NCBI GenBank assembly: GCA_015680685.1
Contig: MNCI01001975.1
Span: 397,334-461,333 of the forward strand
Reading direction: 5' to 3'
Length of the DNA stretch: 64,000 nucleotides
From: Gnetum montanum
Taxonomy: Eukaryota; Streptophyta; Gnetopsida; Gnetales; Gnetaceae
Below the pieces are notes generated by a model. The model was not told the DNA's origin. It searched no databases and saw only the letters and a program-made list of their open reading frames with translations. The position numbers and the translations under genes were made by a program. This document shows, piece after piece, positions 11,688 to 23,639 of this stretch (position 1 is the stretch's first letter; the number at the start of each line of letters is the position of its first letter).

Positions 11688-12230
11688 GACGAAATTCTTG
11701 GATAAACCTTACAGTGCATGGAATAGGCTAAAATGGACTTTATTTACTATTATTTATTATTTATCATTTAAATTCTTTATTAGTTAATTAAATCTCTCTC
11801 AACCCTTCTCCCATAGTTAAGTGCATTCAGTACGACCGCTTCGAGCATGTGTGTTAGGCTTGGTGATCCCAGTAACAAATAATGTTTGGTAACCAAGGTT
11901 GCATTGGTTTAGGGTGTGAATGGAAAGTGGGATCAGATGCTGATGCTAGGTTAATTAAGGCTTAGTTAGATAAAGTTAGTTAATTAGTCTCTTCACCCTT
12001 CACCTCATTAGCATAGGAGATAAAACAGAAAAGATATAAAAATCATATACCTTAGACTTACTTAACCATACAACTGTGAAAAATACAAGTAAGTCTATGA
12101 AGACAATGAATGATTAACCTTAAGTGTTCCATGAGGCGTGTAGGCACTTAGTCTACAGAGTTCGACCAGATCGTGTGTGTAACGCTCGTATTCGTATGGT
12201 TGAGTGTAGGGGTACCTCGCCACTCATCAT

Positions 12231-12248
12231 TGGCGCCATTGCCAGGGA
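12231..12248 (+). promoter_or_regulatory. primer binding site of E2 (tRNA-Asp type)
   Basis: tggcgccattgccaggga is two G-to-A changes from the tRNA-Asp complement typical of Athila elements (tggcgccgttgccgggga). It starts two bases after the LTR end. The first change is at a CG site. Confidence 0.8.
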
Positions 12249-12482
12249 CTAAGTGTTTGTGCGCTAAGTAGAACATAGGAAATTATCCACATCGTTGGGA
12301 GCTTAAAACAACCCTTAGGGTTAATTAAATGAAAAATTATATAATGGTTAATCAGCACACCGAGTAAAATAACAATGTCTTCTTATTCAAACAAAAACAC
12401 TGCATCACCTAGGGATCACACAAGAGACAGTCGACAATCTAACATACATAACCAAAATTCGCCAGTTCCTTAGGAATTCAGT

Positions 12483-14095
12483 GTGGTGTACATTCATCAT
12501 GATGAATATGTACCCAATTTTACCTTTGTCTTCCATCAAGACGAACAGCTGCATTGGAGAGATTTGGAAGGTAACATAGTGTTACCTCTAGACAGAGCCA
12601 CTCCCAACATGCTTCTTCATGCCCTTGCACGAATTGACATGTCACAATTATACACTGAGTACATTGTGTGTGATTAGAACATAAGGGACTATCATCCCAC
12701 AGAAGTGCAACATCAACAGGATGAGTGGTGGGAGAGTTACCACACATCATTGAAGGGCAAAGGCCCCCATAATGCTTCGCCCATCATAAGAGAAGTTAAG
12801 GGTGGTGAACCTATCTCAATAGGTTCTCCACAAGATGATGTTGCTCCTTCTAATAATAGTGAGGAGGTGGGGTATCAGAACCTGTGCTCCATGAACCCCA
12901 ACTCTGGTTCTGATCCCCATGAACACCAAGTGTTGAACGAGTGAACACTGACACATGACAAGGGTGAGCATTCTAATCATCATCACTATCGGGGTCATAG
13001 TCACCAAAGAGAAGGTAAGAAACATCATCATGGAGATGGTTTCCCTTATTCTTTACCTTCATCACATCATTCAACCTTTCCTTCCACATTAGGATGCAGT
13101 CATAAGGAGCACAATGGTGAGGATAAGGGTAAGCGAGATGAGAGACCTCGATGAGAGAGTTGAGAGAGAGGATGAGGGTAGTCTAGAGAGTCTAGGCATG
13201 GTAGAATGGAAAGTAGGGAACCACGTAGGAATCATAGACTTCATGAGAGAGATGATCATGATGAACCCCTACTTGCCACCCAAAGTATGATAGATATTAC
13301 GGAGCAGTGAGAATACCTACAAGGCATCAAAATGATAGTTGAATCAAGATACTAGATATGAACAATATCCCAAGCTTCGAAGGGGGATACAACGCTGATA
13401 TGCAAAATCAATTACAGGCATTTCATGATGCCTGTACCTTGCGAAATATTCAAAACTAGTGGCAAAAGTTAAAGTTGTTTCCTAGGACACTCATAAAAGA
13501 AGTGGAAAGCTGGTACCGGTTCTTAGAGCTAGAAACCATTAGGAGGTGGAATACGATGTTAGAACTCCTTAAGGATAAATATCAAATGTACTCTAGAGTG
13601 TCCAACTTGCATAAGAAGATCCAAGGATAGAAGAAGGGTACTCATGAACCCTTGGATGTTGCCATGGGTGGATATTATGCATTGCTATATCGTTTCCCGG
13701 GCCATGGTTACGCACAATAGGATCAACTCCTCCACCTCGTAGATGGGCTAAGACACGAAACTAGGAGAACCCTTGGGACTTATGCCCAAGGAAGATTATC
13801 TAAACTTAGATCCCATGAAATTCATCGATTGTTGGAGCAAGTAGCTAAAGAAGAAGGGGAGCTATGGAAAAGAAAAAGTGCAGAAGAATACAACCACAAT
13901 CCTTCCCTTCAAAAGAAGGAAGTGAGATTCTGCAATGGAGAGGATGAGTCACCACTCGAAGAGTTGGAAAATAGAAAAACCTTGCCACTTCAAAAATTAA
14001 TAATAGAAGTGTTAGCTAAGGCAGATCAAATGTGGAAATCCTTGGATAGTAGATTTAAAGCTATTTTGAAAATTGTAGAGGAGTCTAAGAAATGA
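12483..14095 (+). pseudogene. gag: gag (E2)
   Basis: This is the capsid precursor. The start at 12483 (MVYIHHDEYVPN) is the first Met in a frame that continues past a TAG at 12675 into 12705-12944. A His/Arg/Asp-rich linker follows. The conserved capsid region is at about 13340-14090, with NNIPSFEGGYN, ESWYRFLELE, ELLKDKYQMY, EPLDVAMGGYYALLYRFPG, VDGLRHETRRTLGTYAQG and LLEQVAKEEGELWKRK. E3 repeats the last part at 52310-52560. Scattered stops (for example near 13335, 13457 and 13630) inactivate it. Confidence 0.8.
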
Positions 14096-14930
14096 AGTAG
14101 TGACCATGACAAGAAAAAGTAGAAAGATTTAGACCCTACATGTAACAAGGGTAAGGGAAAAATGAATATTGCTGATGAGGTTGTGGATTCAGATACAGAC
14201 AATGACTGTGGATGTGAGATCTACCAATATGACCATCCTAAGGGATGTTTCCTAATAATCTCACATCTACAAGAGTCTGGGGTGTATGCACTCAACCCAA
14301 GACTTAACAGATGGTAGGCACCCCGAAGGTTACCTTATCCCCAAGGTAACTGGAGGCAGTTTCACCAACCATTAATGTATTATCCAAGTGGAACTCCACC
14401 ACAACCTATCAGGCAACACCAGTAGTGGCAACACCCACAGTCATGTGGGATGCCACTACCTAGACAACAATACCCTTATTGACAACCAGACCCATATGGC
14501 TATTGTGTGTAGTAGCTGGTTTTTCCAAGTGACTCTATGGGTCACGCAACCCCACAAAATTACTACCAAGTTTGGGAGTATTTTAAAAGGACTCCTTCTC
14601 CAGGAGATGCACCACATACATACCATCCTCCAAATCCATCCGCCTCTCTTATGCCAGTAGTTCCACTACCTCCTACTCGAATAATGCAAGGGGAACTCCC
14701 CACTCAACCGCAGCAACGTAATGCTACGAGAGCTGTAAACCTTCAACTTGTTGCTGGTTCTAACAATTGCAAGAAGAGAAGACCTTTCTTTAGAACCAAA
14801 AGCCCAGACAAGCTTTCACAACCACAAGTAGTTGAGTCTGTGTATGCTCCTCCAACACATAAGGCTTCAGAGCTCCCTTCAAACCAACAGTAGAGCTTAG
14901 CATATACGGTTATGTTAACTTATACTGTTA
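14096..14930 (+). pseudogene. gag C-terminal linker (E2)
   Basis: A low-complexity Pro/Gln/His/Tyr-rich reading continues the gag polyprotein. It is open in two overlapping frames (14388-14660 and 14537-14893), and the second aligns with E3 at 53000-53390 (GELPTQPQQRNATRAVNLQ; E3 has GELPTQP, RNATRMGNLQ). No classical CCHC zinc knuckle is seen. Confidence 0.55.
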
Positions 14931-15413
14931 CCGACTAGATCAAGGTAGGCCACCTTCCCAGGAAACTCTCTCGGGAACAAACTTCATAAGACTCTTCTTG
15001 ACTCAAGTTCTGGGGTCAACTTAATCTCACAAGAAATGTATCATGCCTAGAACCTACCTCCACTCAAGAAGAGTAACATTCAACTAGAGCTGGATGACCA
15101 GTCCATTACCATTTCCTTGAGATGAGTGAAGGACATCATTACCACTATGTGTGGAAGGTCATACCTAGCCAATTTCCTGGTGATAGAAGTCAACAGCAAC
15201 AAGGGGGACTTCCCAATTATAATGAGAAGGGCATGGCTAAGTACAATAGACGCATGCCTAGGAATCCATGATCTTTCCTTGGAAATATCTAAGGTAAACA
15301 TTTATGGAAAGATTGAGAAGAAGAAAGTTCCATGCATCACATACAGTGACTCATTGGGTGATGACATGGAGGAATGCTTAACATCTCCTACATGCAACTG
15401 GTGTGTCCTATAA
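14931..15413 (+). pseudogene. pro: retropepsin relic (E2)
   Basis: This is an aspartic protease of the element polyprotein. The C-terminal half is open from 15126: TMCGRSYLANFLVIEV, NKGDFPIIMRRAWLSTIDA, LGIHDLSLEIS. It matches the Athila-type pattern ending in PIILGRPFL (here PIIMRRAWL) and E3 at 53660-53870. The N-terminal half with the catalytic Asp is in another frame with stops near 14993-15125. The reading ends at a stop at 15411. Confidence 0.7.
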
Positions 15414-15672
15414 ACTTTGATACAAAGGTGCCTTTATGTAACAACCACACAACAAGTGGACACCCCATGGTTGACAACTAATCGAAAGAGCAACCCACCA
15501 ACGTGCATGGAACGAACTAGGGAAACAACTCATGCCCGCAAAGAAGGCATAGATACATTGGAATATGAGCATCGCCAACTTCCACCCCTTAACCTAAAAA
15601 CATCAATCGGAGAAGTTGGACACTTTCAAATAGGTGCTCATTATTTCAGATCTCTCCCTTTCCATTTAGTCA

Positions 15673-15681
15673 TGGGGGAGA
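15673..15681 (+). promoter_or_regulatory. polypurine tract of E2
   Basis: tgggggaga just before the TGGCCACC start of the 3' LTR; it has the same form in E1. Confidence 0.75.
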
Positions 15682-17236
15682 TGGCCACCTATGCTGATCA
15701 TTCAGGGCCCTTAGTTCTTTTTAGTTTTTGTTTTACACATTTTTTTTTACAAATTTCTTTAACTTTTCTTGTTTTTGTTTTACAACATCGTTATACTTTT
15801 TCATTTCTTTATGTGTGTGTGTGTTATCCATTTTATAAGTTTTTCACCCAATAAATGTTCTTAATGATGGTATGAACTATTTTTCTATTGATTGCTAATG
15901 TTTGATTTTTACCTCTAAGTTATGATGATGATAATAAGGTATGGTTCTTTTGATATAGCAGGTAATGAGTTCACTTCATTCATACATCCATAATTTCTAT
16001 GGTCTCTCTTGGCTTGGAAATGTACAATCCCTTTCTAAATAAGAACTATCAACGAATCAGTGACTGGGTATTTCTCAATCTAAGGAAGGACTCAAGGATT
16101 GAAAAGGGTGTGACTTCAAGGGAATTGGATGCATTTGTGTTGGTCATTCTCTTGGGTGCTTGGATGTTTTCTTCTTGAGTTTTCTTACCGTTTTAACGTT
16201 ACTTAATTATAGGGAAGCTGAGCAAATAAAAATAACAAAGTCTTTGCATGGTGTGGTTCTCATGCATAAACACGTAACGCAAAAAAATAAAAAAAAAATA
16301 AAAAGAAAAAAGAGAAGTGAGAATTCAAAACACATCCCTTAGATGAAATAACCATTTGGGCTACAAGCACTGGTTATGGAACTCAAAATAAAAATGTTTC
16401 CTCTAACTAAGGCCCTTCTCGCTTCCCATTCTCTCCTCCTTCATTTTGTCGGAATGGTGGTGGCTCATTGATGAAGGCATTCTTGTTACTTCAAGGGGAT
16501 GGATTGGCCGAATGCATTAATGCGAAGTCAATGGATGTGGTTTGTTTGAGGCTGGACTTGGAATGGGATCTACTAAGTCACATTAACCATGAAATACAAA
16601 AGGGGCTATACACCACCTTGTTCTTTAGATTCCATTCCATTCTCTTCTCTCCATCCTTCTCTCCATTGTTCACCTCATTGCCAGTTGTATCATTAGTATA
16701 TATTTTGGTTGACGCATTGTTTTCTTTTTGGTAAATTCTTGTGGTTAAGACTTTAACTCTTGTTCCAAATGAAATTCCTAGAGGCTACGGACTCTTTGAA
16801 TGTGGGTTTGTTAGGGCATTAATGGCATGAGCCTACTTTTGAAAGGACCCACTGGCATTTCTATTTGGTACACCAGTTAAATTATTTCCCTTAACATTTT
16901 TGCAATCAAATTTATTTGTTCATTTCCATCTTTACATCCATTTCATCGATGTTACAGTTGTCTCTTTTTATCCATCTTTCTTGTTCTTTTTCTTTCTCCA
17001 TTCTATCGTTACCGGAGTTTCGCTCTTAGTCATGGGGATCCGGACCCAAATTTTTTCAATTTTCTCCTAACCCCTACACCTTCGGTAGTCACCACTATGA
17101 TATCTCTAGATCCGTATGAGCCATACCACAACTCATACAATGGACCTTTCACTAAAGCAAGGTATCAATTGCATTATGATTCATTTACCCTTGCTAATAT
17201 AAGACTGTATTGTGTGTGTAGATGTTAATTATACAA
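15682..17236 (+). repeat. 3' LTR of E2, truncated
   Basis: It starts TGGCCACCTATGC and aligns with the first 1.5 kb of the E1 and E3 LTRs. Shared stretches include AATGAGT(T/C)CA, ctttgcatggtgtggtt and ggctacaagcactggttatgg. It stops at 17236, where the Tat-like LTR begins with TGTATTGG. The missing promoter half does not reappear on the far side of the array. Confidence 0.8.
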
Positions 17237-19427
17237 TGTATTGGTTGAAATTGTCAGTGTGTGGCTGGAATGAAATGGACACCGAGATATCTACAAATAG
17301 ACACAGAAGACCCTACCTTCACTTGAGGGTGAGTTTCAACTGACGAAGGTAGAGTACCTCGGGTGGTCCGCACGTGGATCAGAAAAGGATTTCCCCAAAC
17401 GTATGCCAATGTGTAATACGCTGGGTTATACGTAAACGATGTGATAGATGTAAATCAGAATGCAAGCGTGTAGGAATGTAAACAAGAGATAAAGAAATAC
17501 GAATGAAAATTGTAACAAATCTTAGCCAGAAATGCAGCAATATTATTGCATAATGAAAATTAGAATACATCAGTCTACACGCAGTTTTGAATCTGACATA
17601 AGGCGGATGAAGAGCCCCAGTGGATGTGGATGGGTGATGGTATGCTGGTTTGGGTTGTAGGCACAACATGAAGGCTGTATGCTCAATGTGCAGGGTTGAA
17701 GTCCAGCGTGCAGGGTGGGTTTTCTCAATGTGCTAAGTGTCGATTGCCCCAAATTCTTGCCCAGATTTTCTGAATTTTAGAACCCCAATCTGGTCAAAAA
17801 TCTAGGTTTTTGTATGAGTTTGGGTGTCAAATTCGAATTTGAGATGGGATGATTTGTTGGGGAATGCTAGAATTTCGGATTGGGTGACACGTGGAACGTC
17901 AACCAGGTGCAAACGAATGAAGCTTTACAAGCATGTAGCACGCTAGTGTGTACACGCTAGGCATATACACCCCACACGCTGGATAGCATGTGGGCAAGCA
18001 TGAAGAATTTCTGACCAAATATTGAAGAACTATGAAGCTTGTTTTTTGAGTGTGGATCTATATGCCTGATGTCTTGAGGATGTTTCCTGTCGATTTTGGG
18101 CTCATTTGACCTTGATTTGACTGAGTTTTTGGGCATGTTTCTAGCGTGCATGCTGTGCTATAGACCAGGCGTGCAGGGCCAAGAATGACCCTTATGATGC
18201 CAAAACTTGATGTTTCTAGAGCCTGTGGACTTGTAGGTTCATTGACCATGCCTTGAGGATTGACTCCATTGTCAAAATATTACCTAAAATGCCCATTCCA
18301 CCTTGTTCAAAGTGGTGCACGCCCGGCATGCAGGCCAGCATACAGGGATGAAACTGTCACTTTTCAAGGTCAAAACTTGATTTTTGGGAGCCCAGGATGA
18401 TGCCTGTTGGCTTCCCTTCCTCTAGGAGTTAATTACCTATGAAAATCATAGTCTGAGTGCCTGTTTTGGTCTATCTATGATGGTACATGCTGGGCGTGTA
18501 CACTCGGCATCCAGGCATGAAAACTGATTATTTGGAGCTTAAAAGTTGATTTTCAAGAGCCTGAGAGTTGTTGGGGACCTTGGGGAAGGTCTCGAGGAGT
18601 CCATACCTTCATTTATGGCTTGTTTTGGTTAGTTTTTAGGGCCCAAAAGTTGTTGCAAGCTGAGTAGCATGCTGGGCGTGCAGGCCTATGTGCAAGAAGT
18701 ATACTTAGTCAAAGCTAAGTGTTTTGAGCTTGGAACTTGCTGTTCTTGTTGCTTGCTGTTGATGTAACCTCCAATGGATCTCGAGGAACTTTTACTTGCT
18801 TGATTTGACTCTGTTTGATGCTGTTTGTGAAGTTTGCAAGTTTCGGTCATGCTGGGAAGCATTATGAATTAGCTTGATTCTTGTCTGAAAGTGCTGGGCC
18901 TAAATTTTTGTGGTGTTTCATTGGCGTCTCTTTGTTGACGTTTGGAAGAATCAACCTGAGAGGTGTCGACAAAGAAGTACAAAACACCACAGTAAATGGG
19001 TGTAGGAAACAAGGTTTTGAGATGGGTAGGTAGATGTTTGCAATTTTTGGATTGGGAATTGATCAAGGAATTGTGTTGACGTAGGAGAGGAGTGTTCATC
19101 TTGTGCAAACAAGTCATGTTGTTCCTTTTGAATGGCCAATATTTAGTAGACTTGGAACCAAGGCATGAGGACTACGTCCTTTGGAGGAATGAGACTCTTG
19201 TATCATGTTTGAGAGAACTCGTTGTCGCAACCAAAGCCACGCGATGAGGTGATGCGTTCTTTGAAGAAACATGACCCTTGTGGAGTATCTAAGGGAACCC
19301 ATTGTCCGATAGCCAAAACCATGTAGTGAGGTGAAACATGATGGTATGAGACACGAGTACTTCTTTCCAAGACAATTGCCTTCCCACCTGGGGCTTGTAT
19401 GGGAAGTGCCAAGGGTCTTTTGGTTCA
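17237..19427 (-). repeat. LTR 1 (3' LTR of unit A)
   Basis: In + orientation it begins TGTATTGGTTG and ends GGTTCA. The outer limit at 19427 is chosen because a pyrimidine run follows (a polypurine tract on the - strand). It aligns with 34212-36444 and, for its first 1.7 kb, with 50537-52271. A degenerate set of modules of about 175 bp lies at about 18171-18692, each ending in a box like CACGCTGGGCGTGCAGG. It lacks about 60 bases present in LTR 2 near 35948-36013. Confidence 0.75.
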
Positions 19428-19442
19428 TTTTTCCCCTTTTTT
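19428..19442 (-). promoter_or_regulatory. polypurine tract of unit A
   Basis: Read on the - strand it is AAAAAAGGGGAAAAA, directly followed by TGAACC, the proposed LTR start. Unit B has the equivalent at 36445-36463, slightly decayed. Confidence 0.6.
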
Positions 19443-20111
19443 GGAAAGAGCTTTCTTTCAATTTTGCACTCGTGCTCATGTGCTATGTTGAGTGTTGTAA
19501 CTGCTTGAGAATGTCACAGTGTGCAATAGTGTGCTCAAAGTTTTGAGGTGTACTAGGTGTATCTAGGAACTGTAACAGGGTAGGAAAAGGAACGAGAGTG
19601 TTGGGGAAATGGGGAATGTATTTTTGAACAGATTGATTAACTTGGTTGCGTGTGTTAGAAACAATGTGGTACCTTGTCACCGTGATGAGGTGTATCCATG
19701 TACGAGCACCACTAGGTGTCATCCTGCAAACACAACTCCAAGAAGACAAGAAAACCAGAAGTGAATGAGTTAGCGAACATTTCTAAACATGAATGTGACT
19801 GATGCAAATGGGGGCACCATGTGTAACTTAAGGCAAACAAAATGGGTAGCAATATTGTCGTCAGAGCTAGTGTGATGAATGATGCAACAGGCATTGATGA
19901 AGAAATGTCATGAATTGCATTAGGAGATGAATGTGCCAGGAATGATCTTGCTAGTTTATAGTCTTAGTGGACTCTGGCAAATGAGTGTGATAATTTGACG
20001 TCATGTCGGACGGAGCTCTGTGGTGTTAGTTTATCATCACGACACCAGGACGTATCTACTGTATCAGTTTATCATCATGATGCTAGGACGAATAAGTACC
20101 TTAACATCATC
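19443..20111 (-). other. 3' untranslated part of unit A with AGTTTA motifs
   Basis: There is no coding pattern between the integrase stop and the polypurine tract. On the + strand, stem-forming motifs starting AGTTTA lie at 19953 (GTC...GAC stem), 20027 and 20066, with a degenerate one near 19994. In B this cluster is larger (36972-37220). Confidence 0.55.
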
Positions 20112-21519
20112 ATACGTGGAATGGTTTTAGGTACATGTGATTTGTGGGATTGGCCAATTCATTTCCATCCATATCTGCTAGTTTGAACGCTTCGTTACCA
20201 TACGCTTTGGTGACCAAGTAAGGCCCTTCCGAATTGGCTGAGAACTTATCTGCGTGTTCACAAACCGCCTTAAGTACAAGGTCCCCTTCTTTGGTCAAGA
20301 ACCTATGGATGTCATGTTAATGGCACCATCGTTGTTGCTTCTGGTACCACTTGATTTGATTAAGCATTTGTATGCATTCTTCTTCCACCGAGTCGAGGTC
20401 AACAGTACGTAACTCATTGTTCTGACCTTCGTCGAGGAGTTTGGATAGTGTGATCCTTAAGGATGGTACCTACAACTCTAGAGGTAAACCAACTTTTGAA
20501 CCATAAACAAGACTATATGGTGTTTTACTTGTGGATGTTCTATGCGTTTTTTTGTATGCCCACAATGCATAAACTAGCTGCTCGTTCCATCTTCGTTTGC
20601 TCTGATGAAGCATTTTCTTGAGAACCATGATGACAGTTTTATTTATGGCTTCTACTTTTCTGTTGCTTTGAGGATAGTAAGGTGATGAAAACGAGTGTTT
20701 AATACCTCAGCTTTCATAGAATGCTGTTGTTTTAATACTACTAAATTGTGGCCCATTGTCAGTGATGATAGTTATTGGGATGCCAAAACGAGTCATAATG
20801 TTTTCGAGAATAAAGTTGCATACATGTTTCGATGTGGTCTTCCTAAGAGGAATAGCTTCTATCCATTTCACGATTTATTCAGTCGTGGCTATGATGAAGC
20901 TATGTCCCACTGAAGATGGGGGAGTTATTGGTCCAATGATGTCTAACCCCCATTTCTAGAAAGGCCATGTGATTTGAGCTGTATGCAACTCATTGGATGG
21001 AACATGTATAAGACTCCCATGCTTTAGACACATATCACATGTTTTGACTTTGGAGAAATAGTTGTATTCCATATGTGACCAATAATATCCCAAGCGTCTT
21101 ATTTTGGTTGCCATTGCTTTGGGCGCTATGTGCCCTCCGAAGAGCCCCTCATGAACTTGATCGACGACAGTTTGGCTATTGGTGCTACTAATGCATACTA
21201 GTAAAATACCTTCATAGGATCTACGACATAATGTATCCCCTGCTAGTGTATACTATTGAGAGCGTCTCCACACCACGTCCTTCTGTGCATTCATTAGATG
21301 TTGAGGTGGTTCACCATGCAAAAGGTACTCTTTGATGTCATCGTACCACTGTATGATGTGTTTCGTGCTAACGAATGCTATGGGAAGTTCATCAGGAGCG
21401 TCAGTTATGGGCTTGTTGCAGCTCATGACAAAATTAGGCAATGCATGAAACATGTCTGGTGAGATGTTTAGAGCTAAAGTGGCTAATGCATATGCGATAG
21501 TATTATCATTTCTAGGCAC
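20112..21519 (-). pseudogene. int: integrase (unit A)
   Basis: It inserts element cDNA. N-terminal zinc-finger remnant: CDMCLKHGSLIH near 21020. Core: WGLDIIGPITPP (first Asp), ITDNGPQF (second Asp) and a Glu in YYPQSNRKVEAINKTV (about 20650), so DDE is kept. C-terminal module: HADKFSANSEGPYLVTKAYG, the GPY region, ending LKPFHV and a TGA. There is no chromodomain, as in Tat. Stops in the core (for example near 20873 and 20958) and several before 20300 inactivate it. The upstream part (21253-21519) holds an open linker, MPRNDNTIAYALATLALNIS. Confidence 0.85.
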
Positions 21520-21543
21520 ATGTTGTAGTTCTATATTTACAAA

Positions 21544-22008
21544 CTACTTCAGCAAGTGTTTCATCAAGTCACAGTAGGATTGTAGATGGGATGCCTTGCA
21601 TGCATAAACATCTTTGACTTGGTTTATGATTAACTGTGATTCACCTCTAACTACGAGACGTGTGATGTTTTCAGCTTGTGCTACCATAAGGCCTCTGAGG
21701 AGACCTTCATACTTTTCCGTGTTATTGGTACAAGGAAAGTTAAATCGGTAAGCGAAGGGTTGGATTTCCCCGGAGGGATATGTGATAATGGAAGCGGAAC
21801 TTCCACCTCGGGAGGTGGATGCTCCATCAAAGTTTAGTATCGCATCAAAGTTATTAGGCACTATGTCAATTGCACTTACGTTTTCGTTTGGGAATTCTAG
21901 ATTAATCGTTTCTTGATCTTGTGTTGGTGATGCGGTCATCTGATTGACTATAGCTTGACCTTTTATGGATGATTGGGTTATGTAATGTAGGTCAAATTCG
22001 GCAATCAT
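21544..22008 (-). pseudogene. second, archaeal-type RNase H (unit A)
   Basis: This is an RNase H fold typical of Tat-clade elements, extra to the normal one. Motifs: ILNFDGASTSRGG (first Asp), CTNNTEKYEGLLRGLMVAQA (Glu), LVVRGESQLIINQV. The third acidic position is Glu here but Asp in unit B (LVVRGDSQ). It would remove RNA from RNA-DNA hybrids during reverse transcription. This 154-residue stretch is open, and the upstream reading EFDLHYITQSSIKGQA is the usual linker from the first RNase H. Confidence 0.85.
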
Positions 22009-22019
22009 TTCTTTCCATC

Positions 22020-22365
22020 AGGCTATCTTATTAGATTCGTACATGTTGTTTGTGATAGCTCTGAGCACATTATCCTTACAGATTATGTTGACTTGGTTTC
22101 GAAAGAGGTAATGTCACAGCTTATTTAAAGAAAAGATAAGGGCAAGGCATGATCTTTCCATGTCATTGTAATATTGTTCGTGGGGTACTAATGCATGGCT
22201 CAAATAGTAAATAGGAACCTCAGTCCCATCATCCTGTTTCTGGCAAAGCATAGATGCGATTGATGAATTCGTTGTGGTAAGGTAGATGTAGAACAGTTTA
22301 TTTCTCTGAGGTGGATAAACTGTCGATAAATGGATCAGTGCCATTTTGATATTTTCAAGAGCTTC
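22020..22365 (-). pseudogene. first RNase H domain (unit A)
   Basis: Open from 22344, with LFYIYLTTTNSSIASMLCQK, VPIYYLSHAL and YNDMERSCLALIFSLNKL. This is the standard RNase H that follows RT in Ty3/gypsy elements. The position of the first catalytic Asp reads Thr, which fits the known relaxation of this domain in elements that gained the second RNase H. A stop follows near 22112, then recognisable HYLFRNQVNIICKDN and a WK-containing end. Confidence 0.75.
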
Positions 22366-23613
22366 CTAGCATTGTGGGGTCCATTGAAAGTGTACACTCT
22401 TGCATAGCAAATGATTCATGGGTTTCAATTTATCAGTTAATTTTTTGATAAAGTGCCTAATGAATTGTAGTCTACCTTGGATGCCTCGAAGTTCGGTAAG
22501 GTTGCTTGGTGGTTGCAAGTTTCTGATTTTCTTTAACTTATCGGGGTCTACTCGAATTCCTGCTTTTGAAACTATGAATCCAAGCATTTTGCCTGATTTG
22601 ACCCCAAAGACACACTTTTTTGGGTTCAGTCTGAGCTCATATTTTAAACAACACTTAAGAACTAAGTCTAGGTCTTGTATGTGCTGTTCTTGTGTCTTTG
22701 ATTTAATTTCTATATTGTCTACATAATCATTGAGTGAATGAAGGAGGTAATAACTAAAGATGAAGGTCATTGCTTTTTGATACATAGCACTAACATTCTT
22801 TAAGCCGAAGGGCATCATCGTGCAACAAAATGTTCCCCATGGTGTGATGAAGATTGTCCTGAGTTGATGTTCAAGGTTAATTCAAATCTGATTATATATA
22901 GAGAAGCCATCCATAAAAGATAACAATGCATGACCAGAAATTGAGTCAACCAGCTGATCAATACTAGGTAGTGCAAAGTCGTCTTTTATGGTCGCTATGT
23001 TGAGGTCCCGAAAGTCAATGCATAGGCGAATGCTCCCATTTTTCTTTGGGAGAATGACCATGTTGGATACCCAATCAGCGTAGTCAATGGCCTGAATGAA
23101 ACCAGCCTAATAAAGTTTGGTGATCTCATTACAAACTATCAATGCTACTTCAGGCTTAACCTTACGTGCTTTTTGTTTCACTAGTCTTAGTTTCGGGTCG
23201 AGTATGATGTTATGTTAGACTATTCGAGGGTCCAACCTAGGCATGTCAATGTAAGACCAAGAGAATGCTTTGATGTTGCTTTTTAACACTTTCGCTATGT
23301 CATTGGCAAGTTTTGGGTCTAGTAAAGTACTTAATTTTAGTATCTTAATTTCGCTGCTCGGCATAGTAATGGGGGTTTCAATTAATGGATCTTCAGTGAT
23401 GTTATCAGCTTCAATGTCCAGTGATTTTATCTTGTTCTAAAAGAATTCTGTGGTTTCCTCTGTTGATGCTAAGGAGTTTTCGTACGTCGATGTGTCTAAA
23501 TCAATGGACCTACTATTCATCTCCCGTTGGATGGATCCATATGGTCCATCGATGAACAATGGTGCAAACAGTTGCTTACTATCCATGCTTGCCCTTGCCA
23601 AGTCACAGGAAGC
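22366..23613 (-). pseudogene. rt: reverse transcriptase (unit A)
   Basis: This copies element RNA to DNA. The polyprotein resumes near 23640 (KPPFVNVASCDLA), then MDSKQLFAPLFIDGPYGSI (23587), a linker, and RT proper. Motifs: SNMVILPKKNGSIRLCIDF, RDLNIATIKDDFALPSIDQL, MMPFGLKNVSAMYQKAM and the catalytic region DYVDNIEIKS, where the usual YVDD is YVDN. The thumb ends in GIQGRLQFIRHFI. Stops lie near 22880, 23108 and 23437. RT is separated from protease by 5.9 kb holding the antisense gene. Confidence 0.85.
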
Positions 23614-23639
23614 AACATTAACAAAGGGGGGTTTGATAG

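Larger units (their letters stand above)
11380..12229 (+). repeat. 5' LTR of E2 (recognisable 3' part)
   Basis: It ends CTCATCA at 12229, one base before the primer site. From the TATA box to the end it aligns with E1 (3797-4566) and E3 (59649-60408). The upstream limit is not found. No stretch 2.9-3.3 kb upstream resembles the start of this element's own 3' LTR at 15682, so the upstream part is either rearranged or too diverged. Confidence 0.7.
11380..17236 (+). mobile_element. E2: Athila-like element with gag and protease only
   Basis: In order: the promoter part of the 5' LTR, a tRNA-Asp type primer site, gag, protease, a short 3' untranslated part, a polypurine tract, and a 3' LTR cut off at 17237 by the Tat-like array. 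RT, RNase H and integrase are absent. The protease region runs after about 15600 straight into the sequence preceding the polypurine tract. The internal region is about 3.4 kb. It was probably a non-autonomous element needing enzymes from a relative such as E3. Confidence 0.8.

Noticed and set aside
15417-15854. 145-codon open frame after protease in E2
   Set aside because: It crosses the polypurine tract and enters the 3' LTR, so only its first third can be polyprotein-derived.
17237-18985. A shorter LTR ending near 18985 (TGTGGTGTTTTGTAC on the - strand)
   Set aside because: LTR 3 stops near there only because it is truncated, and no polypurine tract precedes that point. The limit at 19427 has one.
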